From contig CADCSX010000023.1 of NCBI GenBank assembly GCA_902805475.1, positions 2,418,001 through 2,482,000 on the forward strand: DNA of 64,000 bases. The letters are read 5' to 3'. Below the pieces are notes generated by a model that was given only the letters and a program-made list of their open reading frames with translations, made no database searches and was not told the origin of the DNA. The translations under genes and the position numbers were made by a program. Positions 34,841 to 47,438 of the stretch are shown here, piece after piece; within the stretch, counting starts at the first letter, position 1, and each line of letters starts with the position of its first letter. The DNA comes from Entonaema liquescens (taxonomy: Eukaryota; Ascomycota; Sordariomycetes; Xylariales; Xylariaceae).

Positions 34841-35572
34841 TCATACGATGTAGTATACTAGTTCCGGGGACTGTTCTGTGGACCTTTGCAACTCGCGCCT
34901 CTGACGAATTTTTTGCCTGAATAGCCATTTGGATTCCTGTAACAGTATAGCTATGCTCCAATAGCCGGTATTCCACAGTACGACATCTTCACCAGGTTTC
35001 CGCTTAAAGGCTTTTGAAGTCCCCAAAAGGAAGTTGTCTAGATCGTCGAGCGAATGGTAGTCAAAGGCTCTGAAGCGGCCGCGGGGGGTGAGCCAGTAAA
35101 AAGCGAAAAAGCGTGTAATGCTGTAAGCGCGCCTCATACGAAGACGGTCAGCGTCAAGGGAGTCTGTGGTATATTTGCAGAATAGTTCGAAGTTGGTACG
35201 TGGCATTTTAATTTTGTTGGATGTTGTAAAATACTCGCCCCAATGTAGACTAGTCATGAAGATATCTCGATCAAGGTTAAGATGCAATATTCCCGCTACC
35301 TTCAAACGGCGTGGTAGAGTAGAGTCTTTGCCTAGAGCACGATGGCCGCCACTGTGGTAGACCTTGACGGTATATGAGTAGAAGGCCTTGGCGACCTGGC
35401 GGCTTTCATAGTTCACAATTAGGAGGGGCGAAATGTGTCGTCTCATAGGATAGACTGCCCAATCGTAAGTGTCTAAAACTACTATTCGCTTTTCAGTTTC
35501 TTCGTGCAAGAAATGTCTCCAAACTTGCAAGCGAAGCTCGGGAGGGAGACTGGAGAATCGAAACAAGGGCAT
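34841..35572 (-). CDS. 2EXR domain-containing protein
   Basis: A single-exon frame of 243 aa from the ATG at 35572. The N terminus has the 2EXR hallmarks: FSSLPPELRLQVWRHFL and, downstream, ISPLLIVNYESRQVAKAFY. This domain is very abundant in moulds, especially leaf- and soil-associated ascomycetes, and has no established biochemical function. The rest is basic and aromatic with no recognised motif. No signal peptide. It belongs to the same accessory stretch as the deaminase-like gene. Confidence 0.85.
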   Translation of the reverse strand: MPLFRFSSLPPELRLQVWRHFLHEETEKRIVVLDTYDWAVYPMRRHISPLLIVNYESRQVAKAFYSYTVKVYHSGGHRALGKDSTLPRRLKVAGILHLNLDRDIFMTSLHWGEYFTTSNKIKMPRTNFELFCKYTTDSLDADRLRMRRAYSITRFFAFYWLTPRGRFRAFDYHSLDDLDNFLLGTSKAFKRKPGEDVVLWNTGYWSIAILLQESKWLFRQKIRQRRELQRSTEQSPELVYYIV

Positions 35573-36058
35573 TACGTATGAATCTGATGCGATGAGATGA
35601 TAAGGTGAGATTCATCGTAATTGGGACGAAGAGTGTTCTAGGTCCCTTATATGGCTATTATGACACGCCTGAATAATGATAATACCTGCCTGGGTTTCCA
35701 TGGCAATCTTACGGCTCGTATCATATCAATGCCATGGGAATAATTTTGAGGGAAAAGATACAAGCAGGGCTATTTGATGTGTTTCCGAAACCTGAGGAAG
35801 AGTAGCCATTTTTGCTTCAAGGTCCGCCTGGCTGTAAGCCACATAAAGACGAGTAGTGCCTGAGGTTCTATCCTTGGAGAGAGGCGAGACTAGCAATATG
35901 CGCCGGCTATTCACATAAACATAAGCATATAAAACGAGAGATTTGGAGCGAATCCTTAGTTGTTGATTGGCTTAGAGTCCTAGGTAAATAATATACTACA
36001 TCGAATAAGTCCAACTTTGCTGATTCGAGATGCTTATAAAAAAACCATAGCGACGAAC
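35573..36058. other. Intergenic region
   Basis: About 0.5 kb upstream of the 2EXR gene and downstream of COX12. A short non-ATG minus-strand frame at 35726..35914 is not supported. Confidence 0.5.
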
Positions 36059-36628
36059 TTAAGCATCCAACTTGGCGGGGAAGTTTCCAGACTCTGTACT
36101 ATGTTAGCATTGATCTCTTCCGCTTCACAACAGGCTACTGACCTCGCTGCTCATCCCATCGTTGGTACCATCCACTGGGGCATAGAGATCGGTATGCGAG
36201 TAAGAACTTGGCTCGTTAGTATATATACTTTGCTATATTTATAAGCAGTCGCTTTACCTGACGGCACGGGGCAAAGTCCTCGCCCTTGGCGTTGATACAC
36301 TTGTGGTAATCGACGTAGTTCTGCCAGCAGTGCTTGGTCTGGTTCTGGTTGGGGAATCGAGCGTCGACACCTGGGGCGCGGGTTAGATCAAACGGGTTGA
36401 ACAATATTCTTCCACTACTTCAATCGCGTCGCATTGTTTCGTCGTCATCTGGACCGAATAGGGAAATATGGGCGTTTCTTACCGGCTATCGGAAGTCAAT
36501 TAATTAGTTATTATACTGTCATAATTCGGCACAACGGATGTTTTTAAAGATCTGAGGGAATTCGAAGGGGAAGTTAACTTACCAGTGACGAACTTGAAGG
36601 GCTTAGTTACGCGCTCGTCGTCGGACAT
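36059..36628 (-). CDS. COX12: Cytochrome c oxidase subunit VIb (Cox12)
   Basis: Exons 36628..36583, 36370..36258, 36206..36143 and 36093..36059 give 85 aa, or 86 if a 3-nt exon (36485..36483) is included. The core RFPNQNQTKHCWQNYVDY ends in a CX9C motif, and PCRQFFLAYRSLC supplies the CX10C partner, the fold imported through Mia40 into the intermembrane space. The protein ends REAGNFP-like (here RESGNFPAKLDA). Cox12 sits at the dimer interface of complex IV. With the microexon the junction reads FKFVTAGVDARF; without it, FKFVTGVDARF. Both flanking introns (97 and 112 bp) have good donors and CTAAC/CTAAT branch sites. Divergent from an NDUFA4-type gene. Confidence 0.93.
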
Positions 36629-37079
36629 GTTGGCGGTTGAAATTATTTACTTATTTGAAAAAAGAAAAGATGTATGTTGTGACGGACTCAATGGCGGCTC
36701 GAGGTGGGATTGGGAAAAAGTGGTGATGTATGTTAAGGAAGTATCACCAGCTTGGAAAGAGCTTACTCGGACCATTGGTTTCTTGCCGAATCGAATCATG
36801 GAGCGTTAATTTTAGCTGCCTCAGGCTTTGGTGGCATGATATAGTGGACGCTTGGGGGAATGGGACCCCACTATGATTATTTTCTCCATTTTTACTGGTT
36901 GTGGTTACTACCAAGTTACCGAAGCTACTCCTCCCCCAAAACCTTCCAACAACTACCTATGAAAGATTAATTCCACCATTGACATTGACATTGACACATC
37001 CTAGCTTCGGTTACCACCTCAAAAGTGATTTTACACTCATTTTTCTTTATAAAACAATCTCTCCTCCAACCATTCAAAA
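36629..37079. promoter_or_regulatory. Shared divergent promoter of two respiratory-chain genes
   Basis: 451 bp between the start codons of COX12 (leftward) and the NDUFA4-type gene (rightward). Because both products belong to the respiratory chain, this layout suggests co-regulation. The rightward leader is pyrimidine/A-rich. No specific factor site assigned. Confidence 0.6.
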
Positions 37080-37599
37080 ATGTATGCTACACGAGCTTTG
37101 AGAATGATGCCTACCAGGCGCATGATGTTTCCTGTTCCCGTATGAATTCCTATAATGTTTTTCTTTCGCAAAAACCTATGACGTTTGCTAATGACCCATA
37201 ACAGAAGGAAGATCAGAGCGGTACGTTCTCACCCGTCGCGAACCATTGACGTCTCAAACCCATCATTTTATCGCCAAAGGATCCCCAATCAAGATATTTT
37301 AAATTTAAGAGATAAATATTAACGCATACGCCAGCCCATACCGTCTCTCAGCGCCTCCGAAAGTTGCGACAAATTCCGGCAGAATTGATTCCCCTCGGTT
37401 AGTCTACCTACACGGCCCAAGTTCTATACGAAGATGAGACGGATCGTATATACTAATTATACAATTAGGAGTTGTCGTTGGCTTCGCCGTCTTTGCTGCC
37501 ACCTACTCCAGTCTTCGCAAGTTCTCTGTGGACAAGAACCTCCGACTCAGCCGCCAAAACCGCAAGGAGGACCCCGTGGAGCATGCCGAGGAACACTAA
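37080..37599 (+). CDS. NDUFA4/MLRQ (B12D)-type respiratory subunit
   Basis: Four exons, 37080..37139, 37205..37220 (16 nt), 37335..37397 and 37469..37599, give 89 aa. The sequence runs from an Arg/Met-rich presequence-like N terminus through QRLRKLRQIPAELIPLG to a single membrane segment (LIPLGVVVGFAVFAATYSSL, about 44-63) and a short RKFSVDKNLRLSRQNR tail. This is the layout of the MLRQ/NDUFA4 family, once assigned to complex I and now to complex IV in animals. Branch sites CTAAT and TTAAC precede each acceptor. The whole gene is missed by simple open-frame search because its exons are so short. Confidence 0.8.
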
Positions 37600-37877
37600 A
37601 CGAGCTCTACATGACACGGATGTAAAGTTGAACTACACTCAACTGAAATGAGCTTATTGGGGATGGGCGCATTCTGGATTTTGAAGAAGCAGAGCACTGT
37701 ATATGTTACACGTAGCCGACGGAGGTGAATATGTCAAATACGGGAGACTAAGCGTCGTATAAGATATCAGTCGCAAGCTCCTATGCTAAAGATTTTCACT
37801 CTGTGTCCTGGAATCCTTTTTTTTTTTTAACGCCAACGCTATGCGAGAAACTTCACGTAGATACTATTAGTCCCGGC
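37600..37877. other. Short convergent 3' region
   Basis: 278 bp between the stops of the NDUFA4-type and RRM genes; includes a run of ten T at about 37819-37828. Confidence 0.5.
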
Positions 37878-38401
37878 TTATTCCGGTTTTGGTCCAGCAA
37901 CGTCAAGTCCCTCAAGTCCTTGCATCGGGTCCTCCGGCCTGTCATCTTCGCTAGCTCTAGCTCCTCCAGCTGCAGCCTTATCTTCCTCACTGACGGCGTG
38001 CTCAGCAAGCCATCCTTCCTATTTTGCTTGTTAGTAAATCTGTCATAGTAGAATTTATAGTTGACAATATAAATATATACCTGTTCCCAGATTGCCGTCT
38101 TACTGCCTAGTCCTTCTTCCGCGCTCTTCGGAGGTTTAGCTGCTGATACTCTTAGGACTCTACCGAATAATTCTGACTGATCCATATTGTCGATTGCTTC
38201 TTTGGCGTCTTCGGCATCCTCATACTCTACGTAGGCAAACCCTCGATGCGGCTCGGTAGAGTTTTGCGCATCATTTTTAGGTAGAGTTACATCTGCGATT
38301 TCACCAAAGGGTATGAAAGCATCGTGAAGATTTACGGTGGTGACAACAGATGCTAAACCTCCGACGTATACGGTAGCCTTCCAACGGGCTGCGTCCGTCA
38401 T
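37878..38401 (-). CDS. Small RRM protein (cyclophilin E RRM-like)
   Basis: Exons 38401..38081 and 38018..37878, with a 62 bp intron (CTAAC branch, AATAG), give 153 aa. RNP2 is TVYVGGL and RNP1 is RGFAYVEY, with the expected spacing for one RRM at about 9-88. The fold and NLHDAFIPFGEIADVTLP resemble the N-terminal RRM of nuclear cyclophilin E, but no isomerase domain follows. The second exon encodes an acidic tail ending GLDVAGPKPE. It probably acts in mRNA processing. The AT-rich block begins about 300 bp upstream of its start. Confidence 0.82.
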
Positions 38402-38699
38402 ATTGCGTGTCAGTTCGGAATAAATGGATAAGACTTTTTAGTGACTTTTGGTCTTGTATAATAGGTGTAAGTGAGTTTGGGCGCGAGGCTCGGATTCTAA
38501 TAAGTAAATACTTAAAAGGCACCTGATTCCTTAGAAATGGAACCGAGCGTGTGGCTCACTTGAAATTAAGTTAGGTACTTGTGTACTTCGTATATACATG
38601 TATCAATGTGTGGATATCAATGGGACTTACATTCAAACTTCAAAATTGAATGTTTTTAGGTTTGGATACTTATCTGCATGTATTACCTAAAATTGAATG

Positions 38700-41600
38700 G
38701 TCACTTTTTATCATGGAATAATTAAATCTAAAATCTTGAAATTGTATAAATAAAATATCTAAAAAAAAATCTAGCTTTAAAAAAATATTAAATATATATA
38801 AGTATTAATTTAATAAATCTAATAAATCTTTTTACAACAATACCTTTATAAAAAAAAAAAAAATAATATTTTTATTATAAAAAATTTATAAAAATTATAA
38901 ATTAATTATTAAAATATTATAAATTATAATTATTTTATAATTAATTATTTCGTTTTTTAAAATTTATTAATAATTTATTTTTATTTTTTTTAATTAATTT
39001 TTTATAAATTATTTAATATATTTAAAACTTAAATTAATATATTTTATAAAATATTTATTTTTTTATTTTTATATAATACGATATTAATATATTTTTAAAA
39101 AAACATTTTTAAAAAATAATAATTGTTTTTTAAATACATTTAATAGAAAAATAAATTTAAAATAATTTATAAAAATAATATTATATATTTTAAAATAAAT
39201 AAAAAAATTTAATTTATATATTAAATAACTAATTTATTTAAATACGTAAAAAAACCTAATATATTATTAATTAAATTTTCTTTTAAAAATTAATACAAAT
39301 AAAATATTATATTTTTTATATAAATATAATAATATATAATTATTAATTTTAAAAAATATAAATTTATATTTAATATTATAATATTTTTTAATTATTATTA
39401 TAATTAAAATAATTATATTATAAATTTTAATTCGAAATTTTAAAAATAACGTAAAAACATTTAAAACAAATAAAAATTAAAAAATAATATTAAACGTAAA
39501 TTTATATAATATTTTTAAAAAATTATATTAAATAATTATTAATTATAAAAAATTAATTTTATATTATAAATATAATAAATAATTTTTTTATTATATATTA
39601 TTTTTTAAAATATAAAAATAATAACAAAAAATTAATTTAATTTAAAAAATAAATTATTTTATTTAATTATTAATTTAAAAATAATATATTATTATATAAA
39701 ATAATTTTATATTTATATAACATTAAAATTATTATTAAAAATTAAATAAAAACTTCAAATTTTAATTAAATATAATAATTTTTAAAATTTTTTAATTATT
39801 TATTAATAAAATATTATAATAAATATTTATTTAATTAAACGTTATTTAATTATAATAATTAAAAATAATTATTATTATTTTAAAAAATTTATTTATTATA
39901 ATATTAAAAACATTTTTTTTTTCGAATATTTTAAAAATTCCAAATATAATATTAATTATAATTATATAAAATAAATAAAAAAAATTAATAATAAATTATA
40001 AAAAATTATAAAATTTATAATTCCAAAATTTTATAATAAAATATTTTAAATAAAATTGTATATATTGTTTAAATTTTTTAAAATTAATAATAAAATATAA
40101 TAATTATTTATGTAATTTATTATAACTTAAATAATTATTATTATAAATTATTTTAAAAATTTTAAAATAATAAATTTAAAAAATATATAATTAATTATAA
40201 ATTTTTAATAATTTTTATAATAAATTATTTATTAAATAATAAAATAAAATAATAATATTATTTATTAAAAAACAATTTTTTTTAATAATATTAAAAATAA
40301 ATTTTTATTTAAAATTTTATAAATATTTTATTTAAAATTTAATTTTAAATTTAAAATATATTTAAATTAAAATAATGTTTTTAATAAAAAAATTAATAAA
40401 AAATTTTTTATAAAATTTATTATTATTAATTTAATTATAAAAAAAATATTAATATATAATAAAAAAATTTAATTTATTAAAATAATTTAATATTTATTTT
40501 TATTATTAAAAAAAATGTTAAAACTTTTATTATTTTTATTAAAAATTTTTAAATTTATTATAAAAAAATAAAATAATATATTTAAAATAATATATAATTT
40601 ATTTAATTTATATAAAATTATAAATTAAAATTTATTAATATATTTTATTATATAAATAAAATAAAAACTTTTATTATTTATTATAATAAAATTTATAATA
40701 TTATTATATTTAATTATGTTAAAAATAATATAATAATTTATAAAAATATAAATTTTTATTTAAATTATATTTATATAATATTTTATCTTTTTTATTATTT
40801 AAATAAAATTAAAAATTTTTATTTTAATTAATTAATATTTTTATTTTATTAATAATAATATTTTTAAAAAAAAAATATAATAAATTAAATAATTATTTTT
40901 AATATATATATAAATAATTTTTTATTTATAAAAAAAAAAAAGTAAAATTTTATTATTAATATAATAAATAATAACATTAATTTTTTTATAAAATATATTA
41001 AAATTAATATAAAAAAAACGAAATAAATTATAAAAATATAAAATAATATATTTCGTTAATATATTTTTAAATTTTTTAAAAAATTATTTTTCAATTTTAA
41101 AAAAAATATTTAATAAAACGTTATTTACCCATTTACAACGTCCTTATTTTATTTAATTTTTTTTAAAATAAAACCAAATAAAAAAAACTTTACGTTTTTT
41201 TAATAATTTTATAAATTTTACAAAACAAAAAATATTATTTTTTATATATTTTATAAAACCGATAAATATTTTAAAATTTTTTAATAATATAAAAAAAATA
41301 ATTTTAAAAATAATTATAAATTTTTTTTTTATTATAAAAAAATTGAAAAAATTAATAAATTTACCTAAAACAATAACATTAAAAAAACTAATAAAAAACT
41401 TAAATAAATTTATAAAAATATTTTTTTCTCGTAAAAAAAAAAAATTAACGTAAAATTATTAACATAATTTTCGAAAATTTTTAACGTAATAATAATATTA
41501 TTATAATAATAATTTATTACATTAACATATTTAAATAAAATATTTATTTATCATTATACATAAACATTATTATTTTTATAATTTATAATAAAAATTTAAA

Positions 41601-44600
41601 ATATATATTAATTTTTAATTATTATAATTATAAACATTTATTATATAAAAAAATAAATTTATTATTAATAAAAAAAAATAAAAACATTTATCACAATTAT
41701 ATAAATTTTATTATATATTTTATTAAATAATATATTTTAAAATTTTATAAAATAAATATCGTTTAAATTTATTTTATTAAAAATTTAAATATTAATAACT
41801 ATTTTTCTTTTTTTAATAATTTTTTTTAAATTTTTATCTATTATCTTCGTAATAAAAATAAATAAAAATTTTTAAACAATAAAAATAAATATTAAAAAAA
41901 AAAATAAAAAATTTCGTCCGAATAATACGTTTTTATTTAATTAATTTAATAATCATTTAATTAACAATTATTTAATTTTTAATATTAAAAAAATAAAAAC
42001 AATATTTTTTAAAAATAAAATTTTTTTAATTTAATTTAAAATTAAAATAAAAAAATTTATTTTTTATAATATTTATAAAATTTTTATTTTTAAAAATATT
42101 TTTATATTATGATATAATAAATAATAATTTATTAAAAATATTAAAGTTTTTAAAATTATTATAAATTATAACATTAATAAAATATTTATAAAAATTTTTT
42201 ATTTTAAAAATAATAAAATTATTAATAAATTTAAAAATATAAAAATTTATTTTTTTAAATAAAAATTTTTATAATATTAAATTAAATCTTTATTTATTAA
42301 TAATTTAATAACTATAATAATTTTATTTTATTAATTTAAAATAATTTATTAATATATTTTTAAAAATAATAATATTTAATTAAAAATTATTATAAATAAT
42401 AATTTTATTTATATAATTATTAAATAATGTTATATAAATTATAATATTATTTAATAATAATTTAAAAATTAAATTTTATTTATAAATTATTATATAAATT
42501 ATTTTAAAATAATAATAAAATTTAATAAATATAATATTATTATAAATTATTATTATTTTAAATTATTAAATACAAATATTTAAAATAATAAATAAAAGAA
42601 TTATTATTTTATAAAATTATATTATAATTAATTTTTTAAAAAAAATAATATTTATTTATTTAATATTTAATATATTAATATTAAAAAGTATTTTAATTAC
42701 GAAATTATTAATTAATATAATTTTTTTTATAAATATTATAATAATTAAATTATTATTATAAAAATTTTTAAAATAAAAATAAATAATTATATAATTTAAT
42801 AATAATAATTAATATTATATAATATTATAAATTAATAATAAAGTTATATAATAATAAATTTTTATACCGAAGTATTTTTTTAAAATTTAAGATTTGTTTA
42901 TTAAAATTTTAATATATCCGATATTATTATAAATATTTTTTTTATATTTAATGGTTAAATTTATTATAATAAAAAATTTAAAATAAAATTTTATTTTATA
43001 AAAAAAATTGGTTTTATAATTTAATTTAAAATTAATTAATAATTAAATAATAAAAATTTTAAATTTAATTATAATTTAAAAATAAATAAAAAAGTTAATT
43101 ATTTTAATTTAATTATTAATAATAATATTAATATTTATATAATTATTTATATAATAAATTTTGAATATTATAAAAAAAATATTTAATATTATATTAATAT
43201 TAATTATAATAATATTATTTAATGGAATTAAATTATATATTATAAATTATTAAAATATTATTAATAAAATTATATAAATTATTATAATAATAAATGAAAT
43301 TTCGTTAAATAATTATATATATAATTAATTAATTAATAATATATAATTATTAAATATTATTAATAAATTATTAATCATTATTAATATATTATTTAATATT
43401 ATTAATATATTATTAAAAAATAATATATTATTATTAATAATAAATATAATTTAATATATTTAAGATAAAATAAAATAAAATAAATATATTATTATTTAAA
43501 TTAATAATATTATCGTAAAAATATGTTTTTTTAATAAATAATAATTTTTTTATAAATAATAAAATAATTTATTACGGTTAAAAAAACATTTATTACATAT
43601 ATTATAAAAACTTTCAATTAATAAAAAAGCGATTATATTAAAATAAATTATTTTATTATAATTATTATTTAAACAAAAAAAAATAAAATTGTTAAAAATA
43701 AATTTAAAAAATATAATTTAATTAAATAAAATATAATTAAATAAAATAAATTAAAATATAAATTAAAAATCATTTATTATAAAATTATTAATAAAATTCG
43801 AAATATTTAATTAAAAGTTATTTTCGGGTAAAACAAAAACATTATTAAGATAATTATTTAAAAAAAATTTATAATTAAAGTTAAAATTTAATTTATATTT
43901 ATTTAAAAAATATTTATCCGTTAAATAATTATTTAAAAAATATTTATTTATTTTTAAAATATTATTAATATTTATTAAATAAGTTTAAAATTATAATAAT
44001 TGTTAATATTATTAATTTTAATTTTAATTTTAATAATTTTAACGATAATTTTTTTATTAATTTTTATAATTACATTAACTTAATTAATAAAATTAATTTT
44101 ATTAATTTTAATATTAACTAAAGTTTTATTAATATTATTAATTTTATTAAAATAATTAATTAAATAAATTAATTTAATTAATTTTTTATTAATAATTATA
44201 ATTATTATAATTATTATTATTATTATATTATTAATAATTAAAATATGTTTAATAATTACTTTAATTATTATTATATTATTTATTAAATTAAAAATAATAA
44301 TAATATAATTAATTTTAATTATAATATTATTAATTATTATTTTTATTAATAAATAAATTATAAAAATCATTTTAAAATTATTTACCATAATACGTAAATT
44401 ATATTAAAATTTAAAGTTAATAATTATTTAATTTAAAATAATTTTTAAAAATTATAAAATATATAAATAAAATAAAATTTTATAAAACGGATTCGTAATT
44501 ATTTAAATAATTAAAAAATTATTTTATAATAATATTTATTATAAATTTTTATAATTATAATTAAATATAAACATTAAAAATATTAAAAATATTTAATAAT

Positions 44601-46900
44601 TAATTAAAAAAAAAGAAATTATAATTTTTAATATTTTTAATAATATTATATATAAATGATTATAAATTTTTACTTTTATAAAAATTTAATATTATAAATT
44701 TATATATTTTACTTTTTAAATTAAATAATTATAATATAAACGATTAAAATAATATTTTTTATTTAAAAAATTTATTTTTTAAAATTTAATAATTTAATTA
44801 TTAATTAATTTTATATAATTTTTTATAAATATATTATTTAAATTTATTTAATTTTAATATTATTATAAAATATAATTAAATTTATAAAATGATTTATAAA
44901 AACGTAAATATTAATATAAATTATATATTTATTAAAAATAACATTAATTCGGTAATAAAAAACGTATTAAATCGGCAATAACCACACCATTTTATATAAG
45001 AGCGCCACATTAGCGAAAATCGCACAAGTATTATATATATTTCCATATAAAATTACTAGTGCGCTACCGTACTTTCAATGCCCACCCCGCTAATCTTGGT
45101 ATTTTTTAATTTACTATTAATTTTAAATAACTTTATCAATTTTAACTTTATTAATTCCAATTAATTAATTAATTAATTAATAAATCAATTAATCGATTAA
45201 TTAAAAAATTATTTAATTAAAAAAAACCTCGTGTTTTTAACTTAAAATACGCGTATATAACCGTATAATTAATTAATTAAATTAATAATTTTAAAAAATT
45301 AAAATTATAAAAATTCGAAAAATAAAATTAATTAAAATTTACAAGTTATTATTAATAAATTTATATATAAAAAAAATATTTATTAATATAAAACGATTAT
45401 AATTATTACCGAATTAATACGCTTTTTATTACCGAATTAATGTTGTTTTTTATTAAAAATAAAAAAATTAAAATTTTTAATATTTTTAAAATTAAAATTA
45501 AAATAATTAATATTTTTAATTTTAAAAATTTTTTTATTACCATTATTAATATTACCATTATTATTATTATTAATATTATTAACATTATTAATTTAAAAAA
45601 TTTAATTAATAATTTAAATTAAAATTATTATAATAATTACGAATTAAATATTAAAATTTAAATATTATTAAATTTAATTATTATTTTCATTATTTAAAAT
45701 TATTATAAATTATAATTTAATAAATTATAATTAAATTATAATTTAAAAATATTTAATTAATTTAAATTTATTAAAAAAAATATATAATATTTTAATTATA
45801 AAAAATAATTATTTAATTAATAATAATTAAATAAATAATATTATAAAAATTTAAATAATATTTAATATTTTTAAAAATAAATATTAAAATTTAATTTTTA
45901 AAAATTATTTTACGAATAATATAAAAAATTATTTTAATAAAAATTTAAATTTATTATTTAATAATTTTTATATAATTAAAAAATAAAATATTTAAAAGTT
46001 ATTTAAAATACGATTTAATTATTTAAAAAATAAATTTAAAAAATTAAAACGTTATAATTTTAATAGGATAAATATTAATGGTTTAATAAAAAATGGCGAT
46101 GTAAATATTTTTAATAAATTAAAAAATAATTTTAAATAATATTTTTAATATTTTTTTTTTTAATAACGTAAAAAAATAAAAAATAATTTAAAAAATTTAA
46201 CTTATTTAATTAAATAAATAATGTTAATATTATTTAATAAATTTAAAATTTTATAAATAAAATTTTAAAAAAATAAAAAATTATTAATAATTTTTTAAAA
46301 AAGTTATAAATTTATAATAAAAATAATAAAATAAATAAAAAAAATATTAATATTAAAAATTAATATTATATTAAAATGGTAAGTTTTGTAAAATTAAAAT
46401 AATTATTTTATTTATAATAATATTTAAAATAATAATATAAAAAATTATAAAATAATAAAAATAATAAAATTAAAAAAAATTAATTTTTAAATTATATTAA
46501 TTAAAAAAAAAATAAAAAAGAAAAGAAAAATAATATTTTAATTAAATAATAATTTAATATTTACAAAATAAAAATAATAATTAATAATATTATTATTTAA
46601 TAAATTATTAATATAATTTATTAAAAAAAATAAATAAATAATTATTAAAATAGTTTTTAAAATAATTTTTTTTAATTTTTAAAGTTTAATGAAATTGTTT
46701 GAAATTATTAATAATATAATAAAAAAAAATAATTTTAAAATAAAAATAATAATTTTTATAATATTAATGGTTTTAATTTATTAAATATAATAATTTTAAA
46801 AATAATAAAAAAAATAAAATTATTAATTATTATAAAATAATTAAATTTAAAATTTTAAAATTATATAAATAAAGTATTTAAAAGAGAATTTAATTTTGGG
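38700..46900. repeat. AT-rich RIP-type block (about 8.2 kb)
   Basis: Composition changes abruptly to almost pure A/T, with G and C at only a few percent and no plausible gene. Many of the remaining C and G residues lie in CG pairs (ACGT, TTCG, CCG contexts), which fits RIP, since RIP acts mainly on CpA/TpG. Open frames here are long only because A/T runs encode Asn, Ile and Lys. The edges are sharp and the genes on both sides look intact. It is probably a ruined transposon cluster; a centromeric or other AT-isochore function cannot be excluded. Composition returns to normal after about 46,900. Confidence 0.85.
44940..45444. mobile_element. 505 bp terminal-inverted-repeat (MITE-like) element inside the AT block
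   Basis: The left end starts AACATTAATTCGGTAATAAA at 44940, and the reverse complement of the right end (45444 inward) starts with the same 20 bases. The arms pair over about 42 bp with three mismatches, two of them transitions. Each arm repeats an inner [T/A]TCGG[T/C]AATAA motif. Between the arms is a core of near-normal composition (about 44971-45110, with GCGCCAC, CCCACCCCGC and similar), unlike anything else in the block. The flanks share TTTATTAAAAATA, adjacent on the left and a few bases off on the right; as A/T sequence this is weak evidence for a target-site duplication. No transposase is encoded. Confidence 0.55.
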
Positions 46901-47438
46901 AGAATATTAAATATATGTGGGTACTAATTTAGTGGGTCCGGTGGATCCTTCCACGATACCTTTCGTCATTGAATAGTTACAGTAAGTTCTTTTGGTAAGT
47001 ACTCCTTTATCACGTGGGCTCAAATGTGGCTGAGGCGTTTAAAAAAAAAAGTCTCCGCCAACGAAAGAACTTGAAGGGAACAGATTGTGTGGAACCGGTG
47101 TGGAACGGATTTTATGTCTAGGATCTTGATTCGGCTTGGCCTGTGAGCTCATGCGCCCACATCTAGCACCTAGGGATTGGACTGCATTATCTGGCAACAT
47201 AATGAATTAGCACGTCTCTACCGTTCTTTAGTTAAGGGAAAAAGATAGTTAACCAATCTTTCTTTCTATAATTTGACCCCTTGCCAACATTCCTAGCTGG
47301 CCTAGAGAGCTCAATGCCAGCTGGCATTTAAGCCAATCTCACTTTAGAATCCCCCTTTTTCTTTTATACTTCGACAAGACCGACCTTAACCTAGGCCCAG
47401 ACTACCCCTCTACGTAGTCAAAGTCATAACAAGACAAT
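46901..47438 (+). promoter_or_regulatory. SEC31 upstream region
   Basis: About 540 bp of normal composition between the end of the AT block and the SEC31 start. Presumed promoter and 5' UTR; no specific site assigned. Confidence 0.5.

Noticed and set aside
35726..35914. 62-aa minus-strand frame between the 2EXR and COX12 genes
   Set aside because: Starts with GTG, no upstream exon could be joined and no family is recognised.
44080..44388. 102-aa minus-strand frame in the AT block, and the similar 60-aa frame at 45440..45622
   Set aside because: They consist almost wholly of Ile, Asn, Lys and Leu from A/T runs; no codon structure or family resemblance. Chance frames in RIP-type DNA.
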